Assembly: GCA_012656075.1 (NCBI GenBank)
Contig: JAAKBF010000224.1
Location: 868,001-932,000 of the forward strand
Direction: 5' to 3'
Source: Phytophthora hibernalis
Taxonomy: Eukaryota > Oomycota > Peronosporomycetes > Peronosporales > Peronosporaceae
DNA length: 64,000 nucleotides
A program made the position numbers and the translations under genes. This document shows, piece after piece, positions 44,846 through 56,147 of this stretch. Each line of letters opens with the position of its first letter. Within the stretch, counting starts at the first letter, position 1. A model generated the notes under the pieces. The model saw only the letters and a program-made list of their open reading frames with translations. It ran no database searches and was not told the origin of the DNA.

Positions 44846-44967
44846 GGTGTGGTTGTGAGGCCTTCACGAATCAGCGATATCTCTGATTGGTTGAAATAAC
44901 TCGCAAAGACTGATTTGATTCGTTATAAGTAAAAAATTGCCAACCCATTCTTCCTATTGGCCATTAA

Positions 44968-45247
44968 CCCTATTGCGGTTGGTAACTCTAAAACCCTGCT
45001 ATATGCTTGGTTTTACAAATATTAACGAAGCATAATGACAGGATTTTTTCCCAATCATAAATTTAGCGGTAAACCAAGCAATATGCTTGAGTTAACTACA
45101 ATAATTGCGATAAGCATTGTAAAACCATGAAAAATGATAGTATTATGCTGCGGGGTGCGGTCTAAAACGAAGCATTTATGCATGTTTAACATTTTACTAT
45201 GGAAATTACGTGTACAAATTTCAAGTATAATGCCGGCCGCAATAGCG
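44968..45247. mobile_element. PiggyBac-like MITE, copy 1
   Basis: 280 bp flanked by TTAA at 44964-44967 and 45248-45251. Ends are CCCTATTGCGG and CCGCAATAGCG, inverted repeats with one mismatch. TTAA plus CCCT ends is the PiggyBac pattern. It has no coding capacity and lies inside the 5' region of Crypton C. A related copy is at 59468-59781. Confidence 0.78.
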
Positions 45248-45349
45248 TTAATATGCATAGTGAAGTGTGATCGGAGGTTTGACGATATTCATCCATAGTC
45301 TTTGGTACCCGAAAGGTACTTTAGCCCTCTGACAACTGCATTATTGTGT

Positions 45350-46780
45350 TCCATTCCTGGATTAGCCTAAAATTTACTGACCTCTTGCACGTAGAACGCC
45401 ACGTCAGGTCTAGTACCTACCATGAGGTACACTATACTGCCAACGGCTTCGCGATATGGAGGAATTTCTTTCATCGCATGTGTTTCTGCTTTACTAGCAG
45501 GTTGGCAGCTCACGGTGGCTGGGGTTGCAATCAGATACGGACTGTAGTCGCTGAAACGGTCAATGACCTTCGTAGCGTACTTGTGTTGGTGGAAAAATAT
45601 TGCTCGGCTCTTACGGTCGCGTTAAATGGCCCAACCAAGAAAGTACTTCACCCCTAATCTGTCATGGAGAAATTCTTCTTTAGTGCTGGTTTTAGCTCAC
45701 TGACGAGTTCTGGTGTTGGTGCAACAATCAAAAGATAATCAACGCACACAGTAATAGAGCATTTGATGCCGTTCAAAGCGCGTATGAATGCACCGATGTC
45801 CTTAATGAGCTTGTGGAATCCAAGACTCATGAGTAAGACAGACAACGTTTGGTACTGGACACGGGGAGCTTGCTTCAGCCCGTAGAGGCTCTATAAAAGT
45901 TTGCACACGAAGTGCTCCTTACCCAGGATAGTAAAACCGTCCGGTTGATCCATGTAGATCTCTTTCTCGATAAAGCCGTTAAGAGACGCTGTCTTGACAT
46001 CCATTTGATGGATTGCGAGGTCCAGCAACGCTGCGATAATAAGGAGAAGTCTGAGTACTTCCATTCTAATAACAGGGAAATCTCGTTGTAGTCAATGCCT
46101 TGTTCCTGTATGAAACCTTTGATCACCAGGTGCGCTTTGAAGCGGTCAATTTAGCCGGTTCCGGTATACTTCACTACGAAGACCCATCGGCTACGAAGAG
46201 CCTTCCGTCCTGTTGGACGAAGAACCAACACCCATGTCTTATTGTCCACGAGGGTTTTGTATTCCGAATTGACTGCTTTGTGCCACTGCGTAGCATGAGA
46301 AGACTTTATGGTCTCTGTACGTGGAGGGTTCTGACACATACTGAATTGCTAGTAGTGTGTGCAGTAACGTTTTGCGTTGCTCCTGCTCCTGGATAGGTTC
46401 CTCCTAATTGAGGGTTACTTTCGTTGCATGTTAAGTGATACGGGGTATCTTAGGTGCAGGAGGTGATGGTGGTTTAGAGCGCGTCTCTGTCCGAAATGAG
46501 TAATGTATAACATTTTCGTCAAGCGCCTCCTGCGTGTAGGAAGTATGCACTGAGTAGTGGCTTCTGCAGTTGTAGGCGTTGCCGATTGAGATACAGATGT
46601 AGGTGTAGGGTGCTGTGATTGCGTATCTTGTGTTGCGTCTGCGTATCTTGTGTTGCGTCAGTATTGGACGTCAGGTTGGATAAGGAGGGAAATTCGTCCT
46701 CTTTAAAGACTACGTCTCTGCTGTAAACAATAGCATAAGTGTCGATCTCCATTAGGCGGTATCATTTCTTATGGTCTGTA
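45350..46780 (-). pseudogene. Degenerate Copia pol fragment
   Basis: Fragments in several frames match Copia pol in order. A post-integrase piece (46519-46752; YAIVYSRDVVFKEDEFPSL) is followed by the start of reverse transcriptase (46151-46339; QWHKAVNSEYKTLVDNKTWV, then ALRSRWVFVVK). Later reverse-transcriptase pieces lie at 45875-46126 (IKGFIQEQGIDYNEISLL) and 45654-45845 (IKCSITVCVDYLLIVAPTPE, where the YVDD box reads CVDY). No LTRs are seen. It differs from the intact Copia at 38.6 kb and is long dead. Confidence 0.72.
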
Positions 46781-47334
46781 ATGGACAGGTGCATGCATAA
46801 CCTAGCTCCATCTCGGTACTGCTCAGTAATAGATAACATACGCAAAATGTCAGCCTTCTCGTATGGTACTCATTTTCGCATAAAATAAGATAAATTGCGA
46901 CAGTCGGAGATTTTCTAATGGACAAGCATTTTAAATCTAGCAGCCCTTTGTCGCATTAACCGCGTTATTTCTAATAGATTTGAATCGCGCGGGCTGGTCC
47001 GTTCTGCTGTAGTAAGTACGATCCCATGAAAAGCAGTTGGCTACTTGTACGTTTGTGGCTAGAGAATTATTTGTCACAGGAAAGTCGGTTATTATACATG
47101 AAACGTCGCCAAAGGCGGTTTCCTTCAACGTCAACTGCTGTTTCAAAATTTCCAGCGGGTTGATGGTCCGTGAGCCTCCTCCGCAACCGCCGGGGCAACC
47201 GTCTCCTCACTATTCAATTTACCATCATTTGCCTAGGGGCGACGGGCCGAAGTACTGTGAACGTTGCATCAGCACCCCTGTAGTGAACTGTGGAGTTTAA
47301 AGAGGGCGCGTTGTGCGGTATTAGTGGGCATCTG
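46781..47334. other. No gene seen; probably old repeat sequence
   Basis: AT-rich with scattered short frames. A GTCGGAGATTTTCTAATGG segment near 46899-46918 resembles the GTCGGAGATTTTATGG flank of Crypton A, which may mark an old Crypton edge. Nothing else is recognised. Confidence 0.4.
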
Positions 47335-48254
47335 TCATTTGTGACTTCCGTGGTTCTTATCGCTTTGAAGTTGCAGCCTAATCCTTTCTAGCTCTAGTGT
47401 GCCTCCACACGGCTGCTTCTTGGGCTGAATCGTCCGGAGGACTCGCCCTGCACCTTGATAACCCTTGTCCACCAGCACAGCCCACAATTGCGGAAACTGT
47501 GTCGGCTCACCTCCTAGCCTCGGTGAAGACGGTTCTTCTTTGCGTAGCATCTGTCTGTGGACGGATATTCGGTCAAGCATCGTCGTTAGGCCCGAGTTTG
47601 ATCCCAGTGAATGGTCAGACACGTCGACTGCGAGACCTGGCGGCGCTACCGACCATTCAATCTTGAACCCGTAAAGCTTGTGCTTCGCCGAGTAGTAGGC
47701 CTTCTGTTCCGTAAAACGGCCACTCGGTCGATACGCTGGCTGGAACTTGACATCGGTAGCGTAGAGGGCGTGAGGGTAGTTTGTGAAGGTGTTGCCCGCT
47801 TCCATCTGCTCCGACATCTTCATCCGCTATACCAGCTGGGGATACAGGACGGGTTCAACTGTCTGAATTATGCGGTGGACTATCTTCTCCAGCGTCGACA
47901 TGCCGATGTTGAAGTCGATCGCGTGTTTCTCCCATGTGTCGAAGTGCTTCAACACAGTCAGCGTTACGACGTCCTTCGCCCGCGACCTTGAGTCCATGTA
48001 ACCGTAACAGCGGGCTCGACATGAGCCCAGAGAGCATTGAGTTCCGGTTCGGAAAAGTTCGTCGTACCGTTTAGCGTGTCATCACCACCAGCGGTAATGT
48101 ACTCGGCGATGATTGGTGTTACGGAGTCCGCGGCTTCTTCCTCGGCATGACGCGCAACATCACCAAAGTTTTCGTAGCTAGAGAGGAGGTTAGCGGCTTC
48201 ATCTTCCCACTGGCGGTTGAGGCGGTCAACTACGTGAGTGGCTGTGCGGGGCAT
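47335..48254 (-). pseudogene. DDE_Tnp_4-like transposase remnant
   Basis: The C-terminal part (47335-47823) has YATDVKFQPAYRPSGRF with a likely catalytic Asp, HKLYGFKIEWSVAPPGLAVD, and WAVLVDKGYQGAGRVL with a second Asp. This spacing is that of DDE_Tnp_4 nucleases of the Harbinger/ISL2EU type. The N-terminal part (47964-48254) begins MPRTATHVVDRLNRQWEDEA and is helical. The two parts are in different frames, with a break near 47900. No terminal repeats were found. The assignment is by motif pattern only. Confidence 0.6.
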
Positions 48255-48787
48255 CTCGCTTGCGTTTCAGATAGGAAAATGAGGTGTAAGGGTCTAGTTA
48301 GTGTTGAGTGGACCGCGCAGACGGCAAACGTAAGTGGCTGCGATTTTGAGAGCAACGCTTATTTATTATTTTATGTCGGTCACTCGCAGCATACATACAG
48401 TAATTTTTCGAAATGACACGATTTTATTATGTTTTTCTTGAATTTGCCGACGCATGTCAGCTACATACGAAATGACAGAATTTGATTGAACAAGATCACA
48501 GCTTATAAAAATTAAAGCGTCATGCCCATATTGCTCTGTTGTTCTCGTCCTGCTGTGTTGTCTCGTAAATAGCAGGAATACCCACGATGCAGCCACATAA
48601 TTCACATAAATAGCAGTAATTTTACCTTGGACTAATGTGTACATACGCACTGCATTCAAACACTTTGATATACTCGGTGACTGCTGAAGATGAGTCCTGG
48701 TTGACCCCATAGATGGAAGTCGGTTGTACCAACGTTCATACGGCGTTCGTACAGCCGTTTTCGAGCTGGGTGTCTTTCAGTCACGAG
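48255..48787. other. AT-rich, no gene seen
   Basis: No supported gene. GAAATGACACGATTTTATTA near 48411 and GAAATGACAGAATTTGATTG near 48470 are similar, suggesting an internal duplication of about 60 bp period. Confidence 0.4.
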
Positions 48788-49798
48788 TTACTGGGGAGTG
48801 TTGCATTGCGGCAGCTTCTCAATGTGATGTATTAGCAGCGGTACCTCTGGCTTGATGAGGTTGCCTTGGGAGAGACGTGGAGGGTTAGTAACTTGTCGGG
48901 TAGAGCTCAAAATCGGGGGGTGAGTGACGTAGCAACCACAACCAGGCCCACTCTGCGACGGCCTTGGCGAAACACAGTGCGTTGATGCCGTTGTCGGCGT
49001 ATTCATCGGATTCGAATGGACATTTGTTGTCTTGGTCAGGACTGAGGTATTTGCTGCGGTGACCTTGTGCTTGTCACCACCACCGCGGTTCTTGTCTCTG
49101 TAGTTGTTGCCACCTCTGGCGTTATTCCGTCCTTGTTGCCAGTTCTTGGAGCTGCGGTACGGGTGATCACGTGTTGTAGAACTCTTGAACGCAACGTAGG
49201 CAGACAGGACCGTACTTTCACTCGACCATCTCGCAGATCCCTCTGTAGGCCGCGGCATTGCCGAATGTTATGGCGCAGTCGGTTGCAGTAGGAGCACACA
49301 TCGCTACCGTTCGGATCGCGGTTAAACTGAACTGGAGGTCCGGCGGCCACTAGGGCTCGCTCATTTTGGTAGCGATAGTCGCCGGTATTCCCTTCCACAG
49401 CGTGAAACGCTCATGTGCCTGAATGTCATGAACCTTGCCTTCAATACTCTGTTTGAGGTCTTCGTAGGGATGTACTTCTGTTGACCCTTCCAGATGCGGA
49501 GGTCGTTCTTCCAGGACTCGGGCATCGAGTGGAACAGGTAAAGTGACTTTTGTCCCTAGGTAACCACCTATTCGGTGGCATCAGACACGGCTTTCACCGC
49601 GTTCTCCAGTTCCAACAAAAACTTGGTTAGGTCCGGGCTTTCCTCGTATATGGTTTGAATCAAGTAGTGGATGAAGTATGGGTCACCGTGGAAAGCAGCA
49701 CCCTGATACTTCTGGCAGATGAACTGGAAAATCTGGTAGGAGGTCGCGCGATTCTTGACCAGCCGGATGTGAGTGTTATCCATGGTTTTCATCTAGAA
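48788..49798 (-). pseudogene. Orphan retrotransposon gag remnant
   Basis: The upstream part (49568-49792) reads IRLVKNRATSYQIFQFICQK and FLLELENAVKAVSDATE, the capsid-like region of Copia gag. The next frame holds a zinc knuckle CSYCNRLRHNIRQC (C-x2-C-x4-H-x4-C) and a basic Asn/Arg-rich tail (RNNARGGNNYRDKNRGGGDK). No protease, integrase or LTR follows. Frame shifts separate the pieces. Confidence 0.65.
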
Positions 49799-50164
49799 GA
49801 ATTTGGTCTTCGCCTTGATTGTATAATATTTTTTAAATGACCAAAAATGCAAGAACTAGACATTATTAGGAACTTTGAAAATACCTCCGGTGGCACCAGA
49901 GGTGGTCGAGGAGGAGACCCCAAGCCCAAGGAAAGCCCCCAAGCCCAAGGAGAAGGCCCCCAAGCCCGGGCTGCTCATTGGCTTGTATACAAACATGCAG
50001 TTAACATAGCAAACGCACTGGGTTGGTGAGGGCAACTTGTACCAGACGAGGAAAAAGGAGGATCGCGGTTCCAACAAATAGATGTAATCCTAGTCTAGAC
50101 TGAGGACGGTTTGCGGTGGTGGACACTGTAGCTGTCAGCCATTCACCATCGTTCTACAAAAGCA
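49799..50164. other. Short intergenic stretch with a CCCAAGCC repeat
   Basis: About 49918-49968 holds repeats of CCCAAGCCCAAGGAAAGCC-type units (three or four imperfect copies). No gene is supported. This precedes the start of Crypton D. Confidence 0.45.
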
Positions 50165-52213
50165 AAAGAAACACTCAAGCAGCATTAGCCTCGCCTTCTT
50201 TGTCCCGGCCAACACGCAGAAAGCGCGCACCACCGCGATCTGTGCGTTTAAGCGGATGCTGCAAGCAGAAAATGTGAGCATGGGCGTTGTCCAAGCGTGC
50301 TTTCTCAGTGCTAATGGAGGAAAAAGCGTCACGGCACTTATGGACTGGTTGGGCTACTATCTAGCTACACATGAAGGTAAGAAAGGTAAGCTCTCTCGGA
50401 ACTCTGCTATCTCTTACTTTATAAATGTGAAGCTGTGGCTGTTTGAGGAATACCCTCATCTTAGACAGCCCAGCGAAGCGGACCTCTTGAAAAAGGGCAA
50501 AACGTTAGAAAAGCACTGCATGAAGCGTGAAAAAGGAGGTGTTATTAACAAGGCTCCACCCTGCACGAAGTCCGACCTACGGTCGTTGACGCGCATCTCT
50601 ACTCAACGGCGGCAGTTGCGACTGACTACGAGAAAGCAGCGCTTGCATACCTTCTGTGGCACGTTTTTGCTCCTTGGACCTCGCCTACATGAGCAAGCAG
50701 CTTCTGACTATGTCAGCGGACGACGTCTTCTACATCCGCATGTTCCGAGTTTTAAAACATCTGAAGAACTAGGCCTGACGCTCGTACCAGATTGCGATGA
50801 CTTCCTGACCTGCCCCATCTTCAGGCTAGCGGTGACCCTGATGATACAGGAGGCACTATGCCCCTCCTTGCTAAAACCAGCTCTGCGCTGTCCTCACCCG
50901 CTGTCGTGACGTTGGACGCTGGAGCACCGCCGCTCGACTTGCTGCAATCAAATGCTTCGTTGGCAAACCCTGATGAAGTTCCTGCGCGACAGGCTACCAC
51001 CTCACTTGCGACGCCATCCCCACTCACACCGCCAAGAAAGTCCCGCGATAAAGACAGCGTTCAAGCGTACGTGAACAATTGCTCAAGCGCGTTGCTAACG
51101 TGGCAGGCGCGTCGAGCAACCTGACGTCTCACTCGTTTCGCAGAGGCGGCACCCAGCATGCGAACGGAGACGATCGTTTGCCGCGCAGTGGATATTCGAT
51201 CGAGGCTCGTGGGATATGTCGAAGACTAACAAAGGGTTCGCCTACGTCTTCAACACTCCTCGCGAGGACAGGAAGGTAGCCCGAGTCCTGAGTCGCTGGA
51301 AGCCAGACGAAGTCCCCCAATCTCGCTGACGTTGCCGTACTTGATAACCGCGCCCAGAAATGTCTCGCGCGCTTGCAGCCCTTGCTGTTCTCTTCCTGCA
51401 CAGGCCTTAGGGACGAAGCGCTCAGCGTGAGTCGCAAGGCTATCGGAGTTCTGTCGGTTTACCTGATCAAGTACCTCCCCTCATGTAGGGTTTGGCATCA
51501 AATAGCTTGTTCGTAGCTCGGATGGAGGAGTGCTTGAGTGCTGCGAGAATTCCGATCGCGGACGTCCTTGCGTGGTCCGTTGCGTTGAACACCATCTCGA
51601 CCAATCCTGCTGAAAAAGGCGAACAATACCCAATGCTGTGGCGCTGGTTGTCATCATGCGTCTGTCATTAAAGAGCTTATCGACAGTAACAGACAGATGG
51701 CTTCACGGCTGCTCGTAGAAAATGTCTTTCTTAAGAGGTGAATGAGGGCTACACAAGACGATAAACAAGAAGAAGAAGCATCAGTTCAAGCACCGCACCC
51801 CTACAGCAGAAAGAACGCTGCTACGAACCTGTCCGACACGTGGTTCGAATGGTCCACACGGGTGCCTCGCGTCTGAGACTCCGCGGACCGGCAGAAGAAG
51901 TCCGAGTCCTGCTTTGTCGTCGCTTTCATGAAAATCTTTTGTACGGGGCTTTATCCTCAAGGCGGAGGACTACAAGGACCAAGTCCTCGACGTCGGTCGC
52001 CGCGCGAAAGAAGGGATGCTCAAGTTCCTCAAGGCGAGTGGTGTTAACGCGAAGGCGGCAGGTAGTATCATGCTTGCGTTGCGTCCGCTGCACAAGTCCG
52101 GTGTTCTTGACGAGCGCATCATGACGTACAAGCGCTCGCTAGCCATCGGAGGCATCGCGGATACGGCACCTGTTAGCACACAAGACATGCTCACCGTTGT
52201 AGGCCACGTGTAA
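50165..52213 (+). pseudogene. Crypton-like copy D, diverged and broken
   Basis: The start region at about 50181 reads SLAFFVPANTQKARTTAICA without an ATG; copy E has ATG at the matching place, so the start codon seems mutated. The N-terminal domain continues (WLGYYLATHEGKKGKLSRNS, WLFEEYPHLRQPSEADLLKK). The core is shifted among frames: LTSHSFRRGGTQHANGDD with the HxxR box (51121-51174), and KTNKGFAYVFNTPRED with the likely Tyr. LAWSVALNT near 51570 matches the DLLAWSS motif of the other copies. The last part (52016-52213) has MLKFLKASGVNAKAAGSIML, the end of a GCR1_C-like domain. It forms a third subfamily. The element tail probably extends to about 52990. Confidence 0.7.
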
Positions 52214-52424
52214 GACAAAGAGAGATTCCAGCATTCATGTTCATTCATACATAACACTCATACACCGATCACACCGCACACGCACTCACCACAGCTCGTA
52301 CACCGCATGCACTCATTGCAGCTTGCACACATCAGACTTTCACCACAGACCGTTATCCGCACAGGCCGCTCACCACAGATCTCTCTCCGAACGCACACTC
52401 AACGCCCATCCAATCTTGTTCAAT

Positions 52425-52493
52425 GACACCGGCTGGAATTGAACCAGCGTCCTAGGGCTGAAGTCCTATGTCCTCCCATTGAGCTACGGTGTC
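52425..52493 (-). other. tRNA-like module downstream of Crypton D, antisense
   Basis: 69 nt. Acceptor ends GACACCG/CGGTGTC pair fully. The T arm GCTGG-TTCAATT-CCAGC is perfect. The D arm GCTC/GGAC is imperfect, and the anticodon arm TAGG-ACTTCAGC-CCTA has an eight-base loop. I cannot assign an amino acid. It could be a decayed tRNA gene, but its position matches the modules in copies A and B. Confidence 0.6.
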
Positions 52494-53099
52494 ATGGGTG
52501 GAGGGGGTAGGCTTGGTACGGCAGCTTGGACGGGTCTGTTCTGTGTGGAGGATCTTGACCAGTAGGTGCTTAAAAGATGAATGAATCACCGCGCGCTGTG
52601 TCCGCGACGGCTGAAGGTCTTGTGTGTGACAGTGCCTCTAACAGCCACATAATGTGTGCGTGTTTATTTGCGGACAAGTGGCAGATTTCTATTGGATGAT
52701 AAATACACCAATAGAGAAATACTCGTTATATTTCAAAATGTTATTGGTAGTTATGTCGACCAATAGAAAGCCAAATATGGCGCTTTGTGTCATGCGCTGC
52801 TCTTTACAGGCGACCCCTTGCCGGGGTGCCGCCCTCACAAATGATTTTGCCGGCCCCAGTGCACATTGCTCTGGGGCCGAAATGCGTGCGTATGTAAATT
52901 GGCGGTTTCTCGACCCAGAGGCCTCTACAGCCCATTTTCTTGTGGCTGCAGGTTCGCTTTCGGAAGGTGACAGAAAATTATAAATAAATGCTACACTATC
53001 TTCTTCTTTATTTCCGATCCCAATAATTTCCGATTACTGCACCGTCTTTACCTATAATACTGAGTTTCGGAAAATGTAGGGACGTCGGAACGGTTGTGA
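52494..53099. other. Tail of Crypton D and junction with Crypton B
   Basis: No gene. It holds CTATTGG...CCAATAG boxes like the tails of copies A and B, and a hairpin GGCCCCAG-11-CTGGGGCC near 52852-52878. TTATAAATAAA at about 52978 resembles the end of copy B, so copies D and B may be nearly head to tail. Confidence 0.4.
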
Positions 53100-53273
53100 T
53101 ATGGATGAATATGATCACCTATCCGACCTTACTTATATTTTGTATTGGGCATGGAGGCTCATTATCGACCAATGAACGACGTGTATTTAGTTTGAACCAA
53201 TCAAAATCTTTCGAGTCATGTTTATCAGACAATCAGAATGTGGAAAATGTGGTCGGTTCTCTAAGCCAGCCAT

Positions 53274-53292
53274 TCCGACGTATCGGGTCGGA
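53274..53292. promoter_or_regulatory. Inverted repeat TCCGAC-7-GTCGGA, copy B
   Basis: TCCGAC-GTATCGG-GTCGGA about 95 bp upstream of the start codon. A direct TCCGAC-GCA-TCCGAC pair (53366-53380) lies directly before ATG 53385, as in copies A and C. Confidence 0.6.
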
Positions 53293-53384
53293 GGGACTCG
53301 AAAAATATGTATATATCCATACATTGATGTAGTGACGAGCATATTATTTGCATATTTGCATTCTATCCGACGCATCCGACCAGG

Positions 53385-55223
53385 ATGGGTTTAAGCGAGC
53401 TCAAGCCTGGCAACACCAAGCGAGCTCAGGTGACGGCCATCAAGGCGTTCAAAGCCTTTGTAAAGGCAGAAAATGTAGAGTTCGACTATGTCAAGCAATG
53501 CATTGAAAAGGATGTCACTGGTAAGTGTTTTGTGTCTGTGTTAGATATGTTCGGTATGTATCTTGCATTTCATGAGGGTAAAAACGGCAAGCCACTTGCC
53601 CGGAACACCTCTATGCAGTACTACAGACAAAGTAAGATGTGGCTCTTTGAGGTTTTCCTGCGCAACGACACATTGTCGAAGCAAAGTTGCTTAGCATGGG
53701 GAAGACCCTCGAGAGCTTCTGTATGAAGCGAGATGGCAAAGTAGTTAACAAAGCTCCACCGTGCTCAAAAACCGATTTTAAAAAATGATGCTGTATTTGT
53801 ATAAGAATACATGTACATCTAGTGGTTACCAGGACGCAGCGCTGCTGTGTTTGCTGTGGTTCCTGTTTGGACGAGCTTCCGATCTGTCGCTCGTCCGCAA
53901 GCAGAACCTCTCCGCTGACGCAGCTGACGTGTTCTTCGTGCGCTTCATCCGCATCAAGACGTCCGAGGAGCAAGGCTTGTCATTGTTCCCGGATGCCGAC
54001 TTCATCACCTGCCCGCTGCACGCTATCGCGGTGGCGCTCATCACTCAGTCGGCTCCGTCCGTCGCCGTTCTGGACAACTTGCCCGAGATACCGGTCGAAG
54101 CTGCCGTCACGCTGTCGCCAGCGACGCCGCTGCTGGAGGTGTTGAACAACCCCAACGAGTTCGCTGCACTTGATGCCGCGGCTGTCGCTTCTTCCAAGCC
54201 CGCTGCTATTGTCCCGACCATCTACTCGCACGTCAACCGTTTGCTCGATCGCGTCGCGTCGCGTGTTCTGCTGGAGTCCTGTCGCCTCTGACATCGCACT
54301 CGTTTCGGCGCGGCGGGGCCCAGCACGTAAACGCGTGTTATGGTCTCACAGAACGCTGGATTTTTGACCGTGGTGCCTGGAACATGTCTACGACAAACAA
54401 TGGGTTTAATTATATCTTCAACACAAGCAGAGAAGACCACATGGTTATCAAAGCGCTCAGTGGACACGACACCACAGCTCGCGAGAAGTCCTTCGACCTG
54501 AAGCCGTTCGACACCGAGACACAAGTGAAGATTACAGCTGCCCAGCGCTCACTGTTCACGCCCTGCTACCAAATGGAGAGCTCCAAGTACAACGTGAGTC
54601 AGAAAGTGGTCGATGTGCTTACAGCTTACCTCGTCTTGCATCACCCCTGATGAAGAGGCTGGATACAGATGCCCTTGCTGTTAGACGTCTGGAGGCGGCA
54701 GCGGTGAATGGCGGCGCGTCAGTCGCCGAGTTACTCGCATGTTATTCACACCTCGCCACCTGTGGAAACACCAAGCCAAGCCAAGAAGAACATGCAGCCG
54801 ACAAGCACAAGGAACAAACCAACCAGGGCAAGATCATCGACCATCAAAGCAGTGTGATTGACCATTTAGTCGCGCACATCAAGCGCCAAGACGAGCGTCT
54901 CGACAACCTAGAAGCTAAAATGAAAGGAACCCCAGCACAAGACATAAGCGATAAAGCTCTTCGTCGCCAACGACTTGGTGCTGGACCCTAGCACTGCCGG
55001 CTACCGCGACCAAGTCCTGGAGCTTGTGAAGAAGGAGGAGGCTGCCGTACTGACCTTCCTCAACGCCCGCAAGATCATGTCGTGCGGCTCCACAGATATC
55101 CGCAAGCACCTCGACGAGCTGTACAAGAAGGGTGACCTCAACGACAAGGTCACCCGGTACCTGGGCTTCGCCGAGCTTCTGCCATTCAAGATCCGGACCG
55201 TCAAGACGTCCTTGACCCTGTAG
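53385..55223 (+). pseudogene. Crypton B recombinase, broken and internally deleted
   Basis: ATG 53385 (MGLSELKPGNTKRAQ). The recombinase core at 53785-54291 has FLFGRASDLSLVRKQN and is identical to copy A. The HxxR box SHSFRRGGAQH lies near 54297-54330 and the likely Tyr in FNYIFNTSREDH (54384-54650). The last frame starts MKRLDTDALAVRRLEAAAVN (54650) and is cut by the internal deletion after MKGTPAQD; the end resumes with AGYRDQVLELVKKEEAAVLT. Two frame breaks (53786 and about 54275) are shared with copy A. A further shift lies near 53655. It is not expected to make an active recombinase. Confidence 0.78.
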
Positions 55224-55363
55224 CAACTACACTCTAGACAACATAACCACGCAAGAAGCAGAGCAATAGCAAGCGACATCATAAGGTGGCTAACACAGTG
55301 TCTATTACATGATCAGCACAGCATTATTCATCCACAACCAATACAACACACGGAGTAACTCAT

Positions 55364-55423
55364 GGCGACGGCTGGAATCGAACCAACAACCTCAGGGCAA
55401 GCCCTGCGCTCTCCTTCGCCGTC
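55364..55423 (-). other. tRNA-like module in Crypton B, antisense
   Basis: The T arm GTTGG-TTCGATT-CCAGC contains the B-box GGTTCGATTCC. The anticodon stem CAGGG/CCCTG survives with a four-base loop. Acceptor ends GACGGCG/CGTCGCC pair at 6 of 7 with one wobble. The 5' half of the D arm is lost. Copies A and B have lost different arms of the same ancestor. Confidence 0.65.
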
Positions 55424-55912
55424 GGTGGCTGGGTAGGGGCAGGATCCGGTAGACTCAAAGGTCGTGTGTGGCTGTGAGGCCAGTACAGGCAGTGCGGCGA
55501 GTACGGGCCGTGAGACCTGTACGCCCTGAGAGGGTAGGCGACTTGCGCACTTCGGCTGACAAAAAGGTGAGTGAGAGCGAACAAATTCTGTCGGCGAGGG
55601 ATCAGCACGACAGCCACTAACTCACCGCGTATCTATTTACTCTATAGGTGACATTCTTCTATTGGCATATTAGTTAACCAATAGGATTGAGAACTAGTGG
55701 CCGACTCTGCCTTAATAGTGGCCCTCCGGGAATCGGCCTTCATTGTTGAATTTGACGGCTGGTGAGCACATGGCTCTCGAGCCAAATTTGTATGAAAAAG
55801 AAAGGGCTGACTTCTCAGCGCACAGACCGTTTCAGGCCATTTCCTTGCGCTTATAAATAAACAAGGCCACGTTGACCATCCCGGATCCAATCCGATCTGA
55901 TTCACCTATCTT

Positions 55913-56147
55913 TCAGCGAACAAACTGGGGAAAAATAAAAGAACATAAGTGAGTATAGAGAACGACGGATAAAACAGTCAACTTAAAAGCCGGCATTTCA
56001 TAGCCGCACCCATTGTAAACAAAAACATTTACTGAATCAACTCTACGGATTCAATATGTTATAGCCAATAAAACATATCAAACGTTTTGAACGGGTCTGG
56101 TAAAACCGCACGACTCTACACCGGGTATTCTCACTTTCCATTTCCCC
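55913..56147. other. Short spacer, no gene seen
   Basis: AT-rich spacer between Crypton B and the DDE_1 remnant. No feature is recognised. Confidence 0.4.

Larger units (their letters stand above)
37990..45297 (-). mobile_element. Crypton-like element copy C, split by Copia and carrying a MITE
   Basis: Runs leftward from the terminal motif TATGGATGAATAT (45285-45297) to about 37990. It contains a PiggyBac-like MITE at 44968-45247 and a full Copia element at 38642-43296. The two Crypton halves join in frame when the Copia and one copy of its CTTGT target duplication are removed. It is diverged from copies A and B, so it is a different subfamily. The left boundary is uncertain and could include the chromodomain frame. 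Confidence 0.72.
53100..55912 (+). mobile_element. Crypton-like element copy B
   Basis: Inverted, near-identical copy of element A (only one base change noticed across the recombinase core). It begins TATGGATGAATAT at 53100-53112 and homology to A ends at about 55912 (GATTCACCTATC). It carries a deletion of about 230 bp near 54945 that removes the WFAWY part of the DNA-binding domain. No 21-bp direct repeat like that of copy A is seen at its 3' side. Confidence 0.78.

Noticed and set aside
52425..52493. A functional tRNA gene
   Set aside because: The acceptor and T arms are good, but the D arm has mismatches and the anticodon loop is not seven bases, so no anticodon can be assigned. Kept as tRNA-like.
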